A stretch of 64,000 nucleotides of DNA from Pseudomonas sp. S04 (GCF_009834545.1 NZ_CP019427.1:496001-560000), one strand, 5' to 3'; positions 8,986-18,306 are shown, counted from the first letter of the stretch. The notes: generated by a model from the letters alone, not told the origin. Numbers and translations: made by a program.

Positions 8986-9942
8986 ATGAAGGTTCTATTT
9001 CTGGTGCAGAAAGAACAGCGGGCGATTCTCGACCGCTTGTATGAAGGCGTGGCCGATCATTGCGAATGCGACCTGCGGTGGCTCAGCAGTGACGAGCAGC
9101 GCAACCTGCGCCGCTACTTCCGTCGTGAAGTGGATGTGACGCGTTATGAGCGCATCGTGTTTTTCCTGCGGTTCAAGCAGGAAATCCGCCAGGCGAGTTT
9201 TATCCGCACCATCCCCAACCTGGTGATCCTCGAGCACGACGCCTACCAGAACTACATTCCTTGCAAATACACCGGCAAGTTCAGTGCGCACTACCGCCGC
9301 CTGCCGTGGGCACGGGTCATCAGTTCCGGCTTCGTGGTCGCCGAGCGCTTGCGCCAGGAGGGCTTCGACGCGGTGTTCGTGCCCAAGGGCTATGACCAGA
9401 GCCTGTTGCAGGATCAGGGCCGGGAGCGCGATATCGAGCTGGCCTTCGTCGGCAGTACCAACAGCGTTGCCTACAGTGGGCGCAAGGCATTGCTCGACGA
9501 GTTGGCCAGTGTCGAACCGCTGGTGGTGACTCGCACCAAGTCCGGTGACGAGTATCGCGATACGCTCAACCGGATCCGCTTTTTCGTCAGTGCCGATGTC
9601 GGCATGGGCGAGTTCATGATCAAGAATTTCGAAGCCATGGCCTGCGGCTGCGTGCTCCTGGCCTTCGACCAGGGCGAGGCCGAGAGCCGTGCGCTGGGCC
9701 TGCAGGACATGCACAACATCGTGTTCTATCGTGACATTGCACAGTTGCAGGAAAAGCTTGCGCTGCTGCGTGCCGATACTGGGCTGGCAGCCAGCATTGC
9801 CCGCAATGGCCGGGACCTGGCCGTCAGCCAGTTCAGTTTTGCGCGGGTCGGCCAGCGGATCGTCGAAGAGCTCCAGCCCCCGCTAAGACCGCGCGCGGCC
9901 TTGAGCCTGGTCGAACGAATTCGCCTGAAGTTGGGTATTTGA
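8986..9942 (+). CDS. ssg: Surface-sugar glycosyltransferase Ssg
   Basis: 318 residues. ATG 8986 is chosen because AAGGA lies 6 bases upstream and an 85-base gap separates it from dnpA; the frame runs open further upstream inside dnpA. The C-terminal half looks like a glycan-modifying GT (about 200-290: ELAFVGSTNS, MIKNFEAMACGCVLLAFDQG). In P. fluorescens and P. putida relatives Ssg affects LPS/O antigen, surface spreading and exopolysaccharide. The acceptor is unknown. Confidence 0.83.
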   Translation: MKVLFLVQKEQRAILDRLYEGVADHCECDLRWLSSDEQRNLRRYFRREVDVTRYERIVFFLRFKQEIRQASFIRTIPNLVILEHDAYQNYIPCKYTGKFSAHYRRLPWARVISSGFVVAERLRQEGFDAVFVPKGYDQSLLQDQGRERDIELAFVGSTNSVAYSGRKALLDELASVEPLVVTRTKSGDEYRDTLNRIRFFVSADVGMGEFMIKNFEAMACGCVLLAFDQGEAESRALGLQDMHNIVFYRDIAQLQEKLALLRADTGLAASIARNGRDLAVSQFSFARVGQRIVEELQPPLRPRAALSLVERIRLKLGI

Positions 9943-9993
9943 CCGGGTATTCCAAGCGTTTGAGAGCATTTGAAACTATAACTGGCAATGACC

Positions 9994-10020
9994 AGGCACT
10001 GTTGGGGTCCAACAGTGCCT
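9994..10020. promoter_or_regulatory. Perfect 12-bp inverted repeat before the wapR-like gene
   Basis: AGGCACTGTTGG-ggt-CCAACAGTGCCT, a 12-base perfect stem with a 3-base loop, ends 31 bases before the chosen start at 10052. No T-run follows on either strand, so it is not a standard terminator. It could be an RNA structure in the leader, a processing site or an operator. Confidence 0.6.
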
Positions 10021-10051
10021 CAAGCCGATGTGGAAAAGGGTGCCCCGCTCG

Positions 10052-11155
10052 ATGAGTATCCTCAATGTCATGTGGTCCGGTGGCTCAGCCTTTGCCTCCA
10101 TCCACAAGGTTCATCGGCAGATTCTGAGCCAGGTGGATCCGACCATCACGGTCAATACCTGGCTGCTGTGCGGCGATAAGCAAGGCTGTGCCGCCGATAT
10201 CGGGCAAACCCGGGAGTGGCACTTGTCCTCCAGCCGGCTCAAGGGCAAACACGTCTGGAAACTGCTGCAGGGCAGGATGCGCGCGCACTTCCACCGCGCC
10301 CTCAAGGACACGGATACACAAGTGGTGTTGCTCGATGGCCTGGGCACTGCCCGCGCCTTGTTGCCGGTCCTGGAAAAACTGCCGTCGCTGCGTGCGGTGG
10401 TGCTGTTTCACGGGGAAACCCGGATCAGGGCCGCCGACCGTCAGTTGTTGGCGGGGTTCGATTCCTCCCGGTTGACCCTGGCGGCGGTTTCCCAAACTCT
10501 CGCTGAGTCATTGGCCAGCGCTCTGCATTTGCCGGTCGTCACGTTGCGCAGTGCGCTTGACCCCGTCGACTTTCGCTCCCGCCTGCTGTCTCGCGAACAG
10601 GCCCGAACCCGTCTGCACCTGCCCACCGATGACACTCCGGTGGTGGGCGCAGTGGGGCGTCTGGTGGGTAACAAGGGATTTGCCTGCTTGATTGAGGCGT
10701 TTGCCATGGCGCTGATCGAGCGTCCGCGCCTGCACCTGGTGATTGTCGGTGAAGGTCATGCACGCGCCGCCCTGCAGGAGCGGATCAACCAGCTCGGCCT
10801 GCAGGGGAGTGTCTCGCTGCCTGGGCACCTGGACGATGTGGCAAGGCTGTACCGAGCATTCGACTGGGTGGCGATCCCGTCGCTGGAAGAGGGCCTGGGC
10901 CTGATTCTGCAGGAGGCGGTACTGGCCGGTGTGCCGGTATTGAGCAGCGAGCTTGCGGTGTTCCGCGAGCAGTTGGCAGAGGCGGGGTGGTACGCCGCGA
11001 CAGAAGACACTCAAGCCTGGAGCGAGGCGCTGATCAAGACGTTCAGCGTCGCTCCCGAGCAGATTGCCCAGGCTCAATCGGCGGTACTGTGCCCGGACCG
11101 CGGGTGGCTGGAATTCAGCCAGGCAGCCCGGACCCTGTTGTCATGCCGGCAGTAG
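10052..11155 (+). CDS. wapR: LPS core glycosyltransferase, family 4 (WapR-like)
   Basis: 367 residues from ATG 10052. An upstream ATG at 10028 has no ribosome site, while AAGGG precedes 10052. GT-B fold: GAVGRLVGNKGF starts the C-terminal lobe and PSLEEGLGLILQEAVLAGVP is the nucleotide-sugar signature. By position (PA5000 in PAO1, before waaL) it corresponds to WapR, the rhamnosyltransferase that sets up the O-antigen-accepting core glycoform. Specificity here is inferred. The 3' end overlaps the convergent kinase gene by 15 bases. Confidence 0.82.
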   Translation: MSILNVMWSGGSAFASIHKVHRQILSQVDPTITVNTWLLCGDKQGCAADIGQTREWHLSSSRLKGKHVWKLLQGRMRAHFHRALKDTDTQVVLLDGLGTARALLPVLEKLPSLRAVVLFHGETRIRAADRQLLAGFDSSRLTLAAVSQTLAESLASALHLPVVTLRSALDPVDFRSRLLSREQARTRLHLPTDDTPVVGAVGRLVGNKGFACLIEAFAMALIERPRLHLVIVGEGHARAALQERINQLGLQGSVSLPGHLDDVARLYRAFDWVAIPSLEEGLGLILQEAVLAGVPVLSSELAVFREQLAEAGWYAATEDTQAWSEALIKTFSVAPEQIAQAQSAVLCPDRGWLEFSQAARTLLSCRQ

Positions 11156-11746
11156 GGATCGCTCGAGAGTGTGCATTGGAAAGCTCTCGTTCAGCTTCTC
11201 GCGCTCAATATAGCGCGCGAAGTGTTGCAGGTTGCGCTTGACTAGATGCGGTGGCAGCGGCCCGCGGGTGAAGCGCATGTCGGCGACATCAATCAGGCCA
11301 TACTGATTGTCGGGCGTCACCACGATGTTGCCCAGGTGCAGCGAGCGGAAGTAGACCCCGGCGCTGTGCAGCTGGCGAATGAACAGGGTCAATGCGGGCA
11401 AGGCCTGTTGCCAGTCGAAGCCTGCCTTGGCTGCAATCTGGCGCAAGGTTTCGCCAGGCAAGGGGCGGTAGAGGACTGCCGTCATGCCGGGCGTTTCCAG
11501 TTGATGGAATTTCAGCGTCTGCAGGGTCGGGATGCCGAGTTCTTCGAGCTGGGCGGCGTTCTCGATAAAGCGTTTCGAGTACGGGCGAAACAGGGCCGAC
11601 GAGAGCAGTCGCTTGCGCCGGAACAGCTTGAGAATGTTGCCGTCCGGCAAAAGGAATACTTTCGGGCCGAAGCTGTCGGCTTCTAGTACTCTGGCGCCTT
11701 CAACCATTTGAGTTAAAGCGGCGTGTGGAAGCCGGAAGCATTGCAT
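11141..11746 (-). CDS. Small LPS kinase-like protein (PA4998 type)
   Basis: 201 residues of the WaaP/Kdo-kinase clan, shorter than WaaP. The catalytic-loop equivalent reads GVYFRSLHLGNIVV, with Ser135 where the HRD aspartate would be. The Asn140 and metal-site Asp153 (LIDVAD) are kept. It is transcribed away from waaL, opposite to the rest of the core locus. Its N-terminal region has GNILKLFRRK as a candidate ATP-lysine segment. Function is unknown; a sugar-kinase-like or pseudokinase role in the core is inferred from neighbours only. Confidence 0.82.
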   Translation of the reverse strand: MQCFRLPHAALTQMVEGARVLEADSFGPKVFLLPDGNILKLFRRKRLLSSALFRPYSKRFIENAAQLEELGIPTLQTLKFHQLETPGMTAVLYRPLPGETLRQIAAKAGFDWQQALPALTLFIRQLHSAGVYFRSLHLGNIVVTPDNQYGLIDVADMRFTRGPLPPHLVKRNLQHFARYIEREKLNESFPMHTLERSLLPA

Positions 11747-11855
11747 GTAGGAAGCCTTGTAGAAAAATGGGGCGTATGTGCGATCAATGATGCCGAAAAG
11801 TTGTTGTTTTCACCATGCCGTGTTGGCACTTGGATTTTTCAGCGGGAGCGGGTAG

Positions 11856-13028
11856 ATGCAGGAAACGCGTTGGGCGCAGGTTTGGATGGCGACAGGTCTT
11901 CTATGGTTTTTGCTCGCTATCGCGTTCGCTCCAACCAACAAGATTTACCAGCAAGGGTTGGTCGCGTTTCTCTGGTTGCCGACCCTGTTTCTGGCCTGGT
12001 CGGCACGGGCTCGACTGGCTGAGTTGTGGCAAGCGCAGCGGGTGCTGTGCCTGGCGGTCCTGGCGCTGGGAGCCTGGGCGTTGCTGACCCTGCTCTGGAC
12101 CCAGGATCCCGAACCTTCGCGCGGGGCCAAGCGCGCGCTGTACGTCATCGTCTTCCTGCTGTTTTTCCCGGTACTTGCCAATACCCGCCCCGAGCGGGTG
12201 ATTCGCATCATGCAGTGGGGCGGCCTGGGGCTGGCCTTGACGGCGGTGCTGGCGGCCATCAAGTTCTACCTGGTCGACGATAACCTGTGGACCGCGCGCC
12301 TGGTTGGCCTGGGCCAGTTGGCTCATCCGATCCTGGGTGGTTATGTGCTGGGCCTGGCAGCTGTCTGGCTGGCGCACTGGATTCCGCAGGAGCGCTGGAA
12401 ACAGGCGGTCTGGGTGGTGGCGCTGGCATTCCTGTGCGGGTTTGTCGTGCTGTCCCAGAGCCGGGGAGCGGCACTGGCCCTGTTGCTGACGTTCGTCAGC
12501 ATGCCGATCTGGAGTCGCGACCGCCACAGCCGTCTGATCGCCGTCGGCGCACTGACGATGGCGATGTTCGCATTCTGGCTGCTGGAGCCTTTGGTGATGG
12601 CCAGGGGCGCCTCATTCCGCCCGCAAATCCTGATGGCCAGCCTGGACATGATTGCCCAGCACCCGTGGCGTGGCCTGGGCCTGGGTTCGGCCTACTCGGT
12701 GTTTACCGAAGGCCATGAGTTCGATCACGCCCACAACCTGTTTACCCACATCACCATCGAATTGGGGCTGCCCGGGCTGCTGCTCTGGTGCGTGGTCTGG
12801 TTTGCCGTGCTGCGCGAGGCGTGGCGGGCACGTGATACGGTGTACGGCCGTGGCATCATCGGGATCTGGATGTTCTCGTTCCTGGCCATGCAATTCGACG
12901 CGGCGAGCATCAGTGGCACCCCGCGTGCCGAGTGGTTCATCAGTTGGTTGCCGGTGGGCCTGGCCAGCGTTTTGGTATGGACACAGGCCAAGTTCCAAGC
13001 CTGTGATAAAATTCCGCGTTCTACCTAA
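11856..13028 (+). CDS. waaL: O-antigen ligase WaaL
   Basis: 390 residues with about ten hydrophobic segments, typical of the Wzy_C/O-antigen ligase family. The large periplasmic loop lies near residues 235-300 and contains GLGLGSAYSVF followed by DHAHNLFTHITIELG, which has the conserved histidine. It transfers undecaprenyl-linked O antigen to lipid A-core on the periplasmic side. A GGGAG ribosome site precedes ATG 11856. The 109-base gap to the divergent kinase gene must hold promoters for both. msbA follows 15 bases downstream. Confidence 0.92.
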   Translation: MQETRWAQVWMATGLLWFLLAIAFAPTNKIYQQGLVAFLWLPTLFLAWSARARLAELWQAQRVLCLAVLALGAWALLTLLWTQDPEPSRGAKRALYVIVFLLFFPVLANTRPERVIRIMQWGGLGLALTAVLAAIKFYLVDDNLWTARLVGLGQLAHPILGGYVLGLAAVWLAHWIPQERWKQAVWVVALAFLCGFVVLSQSRGAALALLLTFVSMPIWSRDRHSRLIAVGALTMAMFAFWLLEPLVMARGASFRPQILMASLDMIAQHPWRGLGLGSAYSVFTEGHEFDHAHNLFTHITIELGLPGLLLWCVVWFAVLREAWRARDTVYGRGIIGIWMFSFLAMQFDAASISGTPRAEWFISWLPVGLASVLVWTQAKFQACDKIPRST

Positions 13029-13043
13029 GAAGTGAGCTCTACG

Positions 13044-14852
13044 ATGAGTGCAGCACCGCCCAATGCGGAACAGGATTCAAGCCTGAAAATCTATTTTCGA
13101 CTGCTGGGGTATGTAAAACCCTACGTAGGCATTTTCCTGTTGAGTATCCTGGGCTTTGTGATATTTGCCTCCACTCAACCGATGCTGGCCGGGATTCTCA
13201 AGTACTTCGTCGATGGCTTGAGCAACCCCGAAGCCGTGCTCTTCCCCAATGTGCCGTTCCTCCAGGACCTGCAGTTGCTGGTGGCCGTGCCCCTGCTGAT
13301 CATTCTGATCGCGGCGTGGCAGGGACTGGGTTCGTTCCTGAGTAACTACTACCTGGCCAAGGTTTCCCTGGGCCTGGTGCATGACCTGCGGGTGGAGCTG
13401 TTCAACAAGCTGCTGGTATTGCCTAACCGCTATTTTGATACCCATAACTCCGGGCATCTGATTTCCCGCATTACCTTCAACGTGACCATGGTCACCGGGG
13501 CGGCGACCGACGCCATCAAGGTGGTGATTCGTGAAGGCCTGACAGTGATTTTCCTGTTTGCCTACCTGTTGTGGATGAACTGGAAACTGACCCTGGTGAT
13601 GCTGGCGATCCTGCCGATCATTTCCTTCATGGTCGGCAACACCAGCAAGAAATTCCGCAAGCAGAGCAAAAAAATCCAGGTGGCCATGGGGGACGTGACC
13701 CATGTCGCTTCCGAAACCATTCAAGGCTATCGCGTGGTCCGCAGCTTCGGTGGCGAAAGCTACGAAGAGCAGCGTTTTGCCCGGGCCAGCCAAAGCAATA
13801 CCGACAAGCAGCTGCGCATGACCCGCACCAGCGCCATCTACACCCCGGCGCTGCAGTTGGTGATCTATACCGCCATGGCCTCGCTGATGTTCCTGGTGCT
13901 GTTCCTGCGCGGTGATGCCACCGCCGGTGATCTGGTGGCCTACATCACCGCTGCCGGTTTGTTGCCCAAGCCAATCCGCCAGCTGTCTGAAGTCAGCTCG
14001 ACCATCCAGAAGGGTGTCGCCGGTGCTGAAAGCATCTTCGAGCAACTGGACGTCGAGCCGGAAGTCGACAGCGGCACAGTCGAGCGCGAGCGCATCAGCG
14101 GTCGCCTGGATGTGCACAACCTGAGCTTCACCTACCCGGGTACCGATCGGGAAGTATTGAAAAACATCAGCTTCAGCGCAGCCCCCGGGCAGATGATCGC
14201 GCTGGTGGGGCGTTCGGGCAGCGGCAAATCGACACTGGCTAGCCTGATTCCACGTTTCTACCATCACGAAAGCGGCAAGATCCTGCTCGATGAGGTCGAG
14301 ATCGAAGACTATCGCCTGCGTAACCTGCGCAAGCACGTGTCCCAGGTCACTCAGCATGTGACCTTGTTCAACGATACGGTCGCCAACAACATTGCCTATG
14401 GCGACCTGGCCGGCGCGCCTCGCGAGGACATCGAGAAGGCCGCTGAAGACGCCTATGCCATGGACTTCATTTCCCAGTTGCCGCAGGGCCTGGACACTGA
14501 GGTCGGGGAAAACGGCGTGCTGCTGTCAGGTGGTCAGCGCCAGCGCCTGGCCATTGCCCGCGCCCTGTTGAAGAACGCGCCATTGCTGATCCTCGATGAG
14601 GCGACTTCCGCCCTCGATACCGAGTCCGAGCGCCATATTCAGGCAGCCCTGGATAAAGTCATGAAGGGCCGCACCACCCTAGTGATTGCCCACCGGTTGT
14701 CGACCATCGAGAAAGCCGACCTGATCCTCGTCATGGATCACGGCGAAATCGTTGAACGCGGTACCCACACCCAGTTGCTGGCCCAGGGCGGGTACTATTC
14801 GCGCCTGCACGCCATGGGCCTAGATGAGCCGACTCCGGCCGGTATTGCCTGA
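13044..14852 (+). CDS. msbA: Lipid A-core ABC flippase MsbA
   Basis: 602 residues, a half-transporter with an N-terminal six-helix domain (about 20-320) and a C-terminal ATPase. Walker A is GRSGSGKST (near 390), the signature is LSGGQRQR, and Walker B is LLILDEATSALD. It flips lipid A-core across the inner membrane. ATG 13044 is preferred; an in-frame GTG at 13032 is possible. A strong terminator follows at once. Confidence 0.96.
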   Translation: MSAAPPNAEQDSSLKIYFRLLGYVKPYVGIFLLSILGFVIFASTQPMLAGILKYFVDGLSNPEAVLFPNVPFLQDLQLLVAVPLLIILIAAWQGLGSFLSNYYLAKVSLGLVHDLRVELFNKLLVLPNRYFDTHNSGHLISRITFNVTMVTGAATDAIKVVIREGLTVIFLFAYLLWMNWKLTLVMLAILPIISFMVGNTSKKFRKQSKKIQVAMGDVTHVASETIQGYRVVRSFGGESYEEQRFARASQSNTDKQLRMTRTSAIYTPALQLVIYTAMASLMFLVLFLRGDATAGDLVAYITAAGLLPKPIRQLSEVSSTIQKGVAGAESIFEQLDVEPEVDSGTVERERISGRLDVHNLSFTYPGTDREVLKNISFSAAPGQMIALVGRSGSGKSTLASLIPRFYHHESGKILLDEVEIEDYRLRNLRKHVSQVTQHVTLFNDTVANNIAYGDLAGAPREDIEKAAEDAYAMDFISQLPQGLDTEVGENGVLLSGGQRQRLAIARALLKNAPLLILDEATSALDTESERHIQAALDKVMKGRTTLVIAHRLSTIEKADLILVMDHGEIVERGTHTQLLAQGGYYSRLHAMGLDEPTPAGIA

Positions 14853-14859
14853 TAACGAC

Positions 14860-14890
14860 AGAGGGGTGAGCCTGGCTCACCCCTCTATTT
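14860..14890 (+). terminator. Intrinsic terminator after msbA
   Basis: Perfect inverted repeat AGAGGGGTGAGCC / GGCTCACCCCTCT immediately after the msbA stop, followed by ATTTG. It ends the waaL-msbA unit. The next gene, hldE, has its own upstream gap with AT-rich sequence (14900-14920). Confidence 0.8.
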
Positions 14891-15015
14891 GTCTGAATTG
14901 TTTAAAAAATAAACAATTTCACAGTCTGCATCACAGCCGATGAAGCTCTCGAACTAGCCAGCGTTCACCCTGTGCTAATATCGCGCCCCTGTTCATTTTG
15001 TATGTGGGTTGCACC

Positions 15016-16440
15016 ATGAAGTTGTCCATGCCGCGATTCGATCAAGCCCCTGTCTTGGTGGTCGGCGATGTCATGCTCGACCGTTATTGGCATGGTGGTA
15101 CCTCACGGATTTCTCCTGAGGCACCGGTGCCGGTGGTCAAGGTCGAGCAAATCGAAGACCGCCCGGGCGGTGCCGCTAACGTTGCGTTGAACATTGCTGC
15201 GCTCGGCGCGCCAGCGTCCCTGGTCGGCGTGACCGGTGACGACGAAGCTGCCGACAGCCTGACCAACAGCCTCAAGGGCGCTGGCGTGCGGGCGTTGTTC
15301 CAGCGCATCGCCCACCAGCCGACCATCGTCAAGCTGCGGGTCATGAGTCGTCACCAGCAACTGCTGCGTATCGATTTCGAGGAACCCTTCGCCACCGACG
15401 CCCTGGCGCTCGGCACCGAGGTCGATAATCTGCTCGAAGGCATCAAGGTGCTGGTGCTGTCCGACTACGGCAAGGGCGCCTTGAAGAACCACCAGGTGCT
15501 GATCCAGGCGGCTCGTGCCCGTGGCATTCCGGTGCTGGCCGACCCCAAGGGCAAGGACTTCTCGATCTATCGCGGCGCCAGCCTGATCACCCCTAACCTC
15601 AGCGAGTTCGAAACCATTGTCGGCGGTTGCGTCGATGAGCACGACCTGGTGAGCAAGGGTGCCAAGCTGATGCACGACCTGGATCTCGGCGCGTTGCTGG
15701 TGACCCGTGGCGAGCACGGCATGACCTTGTTGCGTCCCGATCATCCGGCGCTGCACCTACCGGCGCGTGCCCGCGAAGTGTTCGACGTGACCGGTGCCGG
15801 CGATACGGTGATTTCGACCCTGGCGGCGGCGATCGCGGCTGGCGAAGAACTACCCCACGCAGTGGCACTGGCCAATCTGGCGGCGGGCATTGTGGTCGGC
15901 AAGCTGGGTACGGCGGCCATCAGTGCTCCGGAATTGCGTCGGGCGATTCAGCGTGAAGAAGGCTCGGAGCGCGGCGTACTGGGGCTCGAGCAACTGTTGC
16001 TGGCCGTCGACGATGCGCGTGCGCACAACGAGTCGATCGTCTTTACCAACGGTTGCTTCGATATTCTCCATGCGGGTCACGTGACCTACCTGGAGCAGGC
16101 GCGGGCCCAGGGCGATCGCTTGATCGTCGCGGTCAACGACGACGCTTCGGTGAGCCGCTTGAAAGGCCCTGGCCGACCGATCAACAGCGTTGATCGGCGG
16201 ATGGCCGTACTGGCGGGCCTGGGCGCGGTGGACTGGGTGATCAGCTTCCCTGAAGGCACCCCGGAAAACCTGCTGACCCAAGTCAAGCCGGACGTGCTGG
16301 TCAAGGGTGGCGACTACGGGATCGACCAGGTCGTCGGCGCCGATATTGTCAGCGCCTATGGCGGCACGGTGAAGGTGTTGGGGCTGGTGGAAAACAGCTC
16401 GACTACCGCGATCGTCGAGAAGATCCGCAAGACCGAGTAA
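15016..16440 (+). CDS. hldE: Bifunctional heptose 7-phosphate kinase/heptose 1-phosphate adenylyltransferase HldE
   Basis: 474 residues from ATG 15016 (an upstream ATG at 15001 would add six residues; 15016 gives the family N-terminus). The N-terminal ribokinase-type domain (about 1-320) ends with the anion-hole motif VTGAGDT near 259. The C-terminal nucleotidyltransferase domain (about 345-474) has NGCFDILHAGHVTYL with the HxGH motif near 353. It makes ADP-heptose precursors for the inner core together with GmhA, GmhB and HldD. It is monocistronic here, set off by the msbA terminator and a hairpin at 16453. Confidence 0.97.
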   Translation: MKLSMPRFDQAPVLVVGDVMLDRYWHGGTSRISPEAPVPVVKVEQIEDRPGGAANVALNIAALGAPASLVGVTGDDEAADSLTNSLKGAGVRALFQRIAHQPTIVKLRVMSRHQQLLRIDFEEPFATDALALGTEVDNLLEGIKVLVLSDYGKGALKNHQVLIQAARARGIPVLADPKGKDFSIYRGASLITPNLSEFETIVGGCVDEHDLVSKGAKLMHDLDLGALLVTRGEHGMTLLRPDHPALHLPARAREVFDVTGAGDTVISTLAAAIAAGEELPHAVALANLAAGIVVGKLGTAAISAPELRRAIQREEGSERGVLGLEQLLLAVDDARAHNESIVFTNGCFDILHAGHVTYLEQARAQGDRLIVAVNDDASVSRLKGPGRPINSVDRRMAVLAGLGAVDWVISFPEGTPENLLTQVKPDVLVKGGDYGIDQVVGADIVSAYGGTVKVLGLVENSSTTAIVEKIRKTE

Positions 16441-16452
16441 GGCTGAGCCGGT

Positions 16453-16472
16453 GCGAGGGCTTGCTCCCTCGC
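16453..16472. terminator. Hairpin between convergent hldE and the next gene
   Basis: GCGAGGG-cttgct-CCCTCGC in the 44-base gap between the hldE stop and the stop of the convergent minus-strand gene. There is no clear T-run. It resembles a half REP element and may serve both directions. Confidence 0.5.
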
Positions 16473-16484
16473 CACCGCCCGCGT

Positions 16485-17450
16485 TTAGCGGGTCGCCTTG
16501 CGCGGCACGATTTTCTTCAGCAGTTGCCTGGCCTTGCCGGTCAGGCGGCTCAAGCCTGACGGCTTGCCTGGCTGGCTCAAGCCTTGTTGCTTGAGCCAGT
16601 CCTTCCATTTGATTCGTTCATCGCGTACCAGCCAGCCTTCCTGCCGGGCAAAACTCTCGGCCAGGTACAGACCGCGCGTGCTCGCCGGGTACAACTGATC
16701 CTTTTTCAGGGTGTAGAGCTCGGGCAGCGGCTGACCATCCTTGAGGGGCATCAGGTACAGGTCCGGGCGCTTGCGGTCCAGGCGGGCGACCAGTTGATCG
16801 CCTTCCAGGCGCTCGTCGACATGGAACAGGCTCAGGGACTTGGCTTCCTTGGGCACATCCAGGCGCAAATCGTAAATCAGTTGCAGCGACGCCGTGGGCA
16901 GGTGCACGTAGGCCCGTGGGCGCTCGATCAATTGCAGGTTGGCGCAGCGCACCGGGCGTGCCGCGCCCGACTCCGGGGTCAGGCGAAACGGCATGGCTTC
17001 GCGGTAATGCAGGGCGGTGGCATAGGGCGCTGGCAGCCAGGTGTCGTTGAACCGACCGCCGAGCCAGCCTTCCGGGGTTTCCAGCAGGCATTCTTCGGCG
17101 ATCTCCTGAATCGCCGTGTGCAGCGGCAGATTCAGCTCGTGGGCCGGAACGTAACCGGAAATCAGCTTGAGCACCACATCGCCACGGTCCTGGCGGCGTT
17201 GGCGCACCAACACCCAATAGTCGCGATTCTGCCAATGCAGGGTCAGGCGCACTGACACGCCGAGGTTGGCCAGCTCCAGGGCAAAGTGTTCGGCATTGGC
17301 CACCGTGACCGGGCGTCGACGTTGCAGGGTCTGGGAGAAGTTGAGCGGCATCCCGACGCTCTGGTAGCTCAGGCCTTCGGGAGTCGCTTCGACGTATAAC
17401 GGCAGGGTCTTGAAGTTGCTGGGGTTCTTTCTTATGAGCGTGCGCGGCAT
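16485..17450 (-). CDS. Conserved protein of unknown function (PA4993 position)
   Basis: 321 residues, no signal peptide, no membrane segment, basic C-terminal tail rich in Lys/Arg (about 300-321). From memory some Pseudomonas genomes label this family 'metal ABC transporter ATPase', but no Walker A, signature or Walker B motif is visible, so that name is not supported. The stretch EIAEECLLETPEGWLGG near 117 only loosely recalls a Nudix box. It lies 43 bases upstream in transcription from nothing obvious and 43 bases after the aldo/keto reductase gene's stop, so cotranscription with that group is possible. Function unknown. Confidence 0.75.
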   Translation of the reverse strand: MPRTLIRKNPSNFKTLPLYVEATPEGLSYQSVGMPLNFSQTLQRRRPVTVANAEHFALELANLGVSVRLTLHWQNRDYWVLVRQRRQDRGDVVLKLISGYVPAHELNLPLHTAIQEIAEECLLETPEGWLGGRFNDTWLPAPYATALHYREAMPFRLTPESGAARPVRCANLQLIERPRAYVHLPTASLQLIYDLRLDVPKEAKSLSLFHVDERLEGDQLVARLDRKRPDLYLMPLKDGQPLPELYTLKKDQLYPASTRGLYLAESFARQEGWLVRDERIKWKDWLKQQGLSQPGKPSGLSRLTGKARQLLKKIVPRKATR

Positions 17451-17493
17451 GTCGGCTCCTTCTTGCGTCGGGGTCGGCCGCCTCGGCGGCGGT

Positions 17494-18306
17494 TCAACGA
17501 CTGGCTAGGACTTGAGCAACGGTCGCCACATTGTGGGCGAGGTGCAGCGGATTGATGGTCCCGACAATAGCACTGGCAACCCCGGGTTGGGCAAACAACA
17601 ACTCGAAGCTGGCACGTACCGGGTCCACCCCCGGACTCAGGCACACGTGACCGCTGGCCAGGGCTTTTTTGACCAGGATCGCTTTGCCGTGTGCAGCAGC
17701 GTAGTCGATCACCGGCCGCTCGGCCTGTTCGTTGAGATTGTACGTGACCATGGCGCAATCGCCCTGTTCCAGAGCCTTCAGGCCGCCTTCGACGGTTTTT
17801 CCGGAGAAGCCGAAACCGCGAATCTTGCCCTCGGCCTTGAGCGCGGCGAGGGTCTGGTAGACCTCACTGTCGTTGAGGATCGCCAGGTCGTTGCCGTCCG
17901 AGTGCACCAGCACCAGGTCAATAAAATCCGTTTCCAGACGTTGCAGGCTGCGCTCGATCGAGAAACGGGTATGGGCGGCACTGAAATCGTGGCGCGACTG
18001 GCCGTCGGCGAACTCTTCACCGACCTTGCTGACAATCACCCAGTCTTCGCGCTGGCCACGCAGCAGCGGGCCGAGGCGTTCTTCGCTGCGGCCATAGGCG
18101 GGGGCGGTGTCGATCAGGTTGATGCCCAGGTCGCGGGTCAGCTTGAGCAGCATGCGCGCTTCGTCGTCGTCGGGGATCTGGAAACCGTTGGGGTACTTCA
18201 CCCCTTGATCGCGACCCAGCTTGACGGTGCCCAGGCCCAGTGGCGAAACCCGCAGGCCGGTGCTGCCCAGCGGGCGGTGCAAGTCGTGCAGAGTGGCCTG
18301 GCTCAT
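17494..18306 (-). CDS. Aldo/keto reductase
   Basis: 270 residues with the (beta/alpha)8 aldo/keto reductase pattern. The catalytic Asp and Tyr lie in NLIDTAPAYGRSEE, the Lys in VIVSKVG and the His in LVLVHSDG. It is NAD(P)H-dependent with unknown substrate. Its start overlaps the stop of the FAD oxidoreductase gene by 4 bases (ATGA), so the two are coupled and may act on one pathway. Confidence 0.9.
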   Translation of the reverse strand: MSQATLHDLHRPLGSTGLRVSPLGLGTVKLGRDQGVKYPNGFQIPDDDEARMLLKLTRDLGINLIDTAPAYGRSEERLGPLLRGQREDWVIVSKVGEEFADGQSRHDFSAAHTRFSIERSLQRLETDFIDLVLVHSDGNDLAILNDSEVYQTLAALKAEGKIRGFGFSGKTVEGGLKALEQGDCAMVTYNLNEQAERPVIDYAAAHGKAILVKKALASGHVCLSPGVDPVRASFELLFAQPGVASAIVGTINPLHLAHNVATVAQVLASR

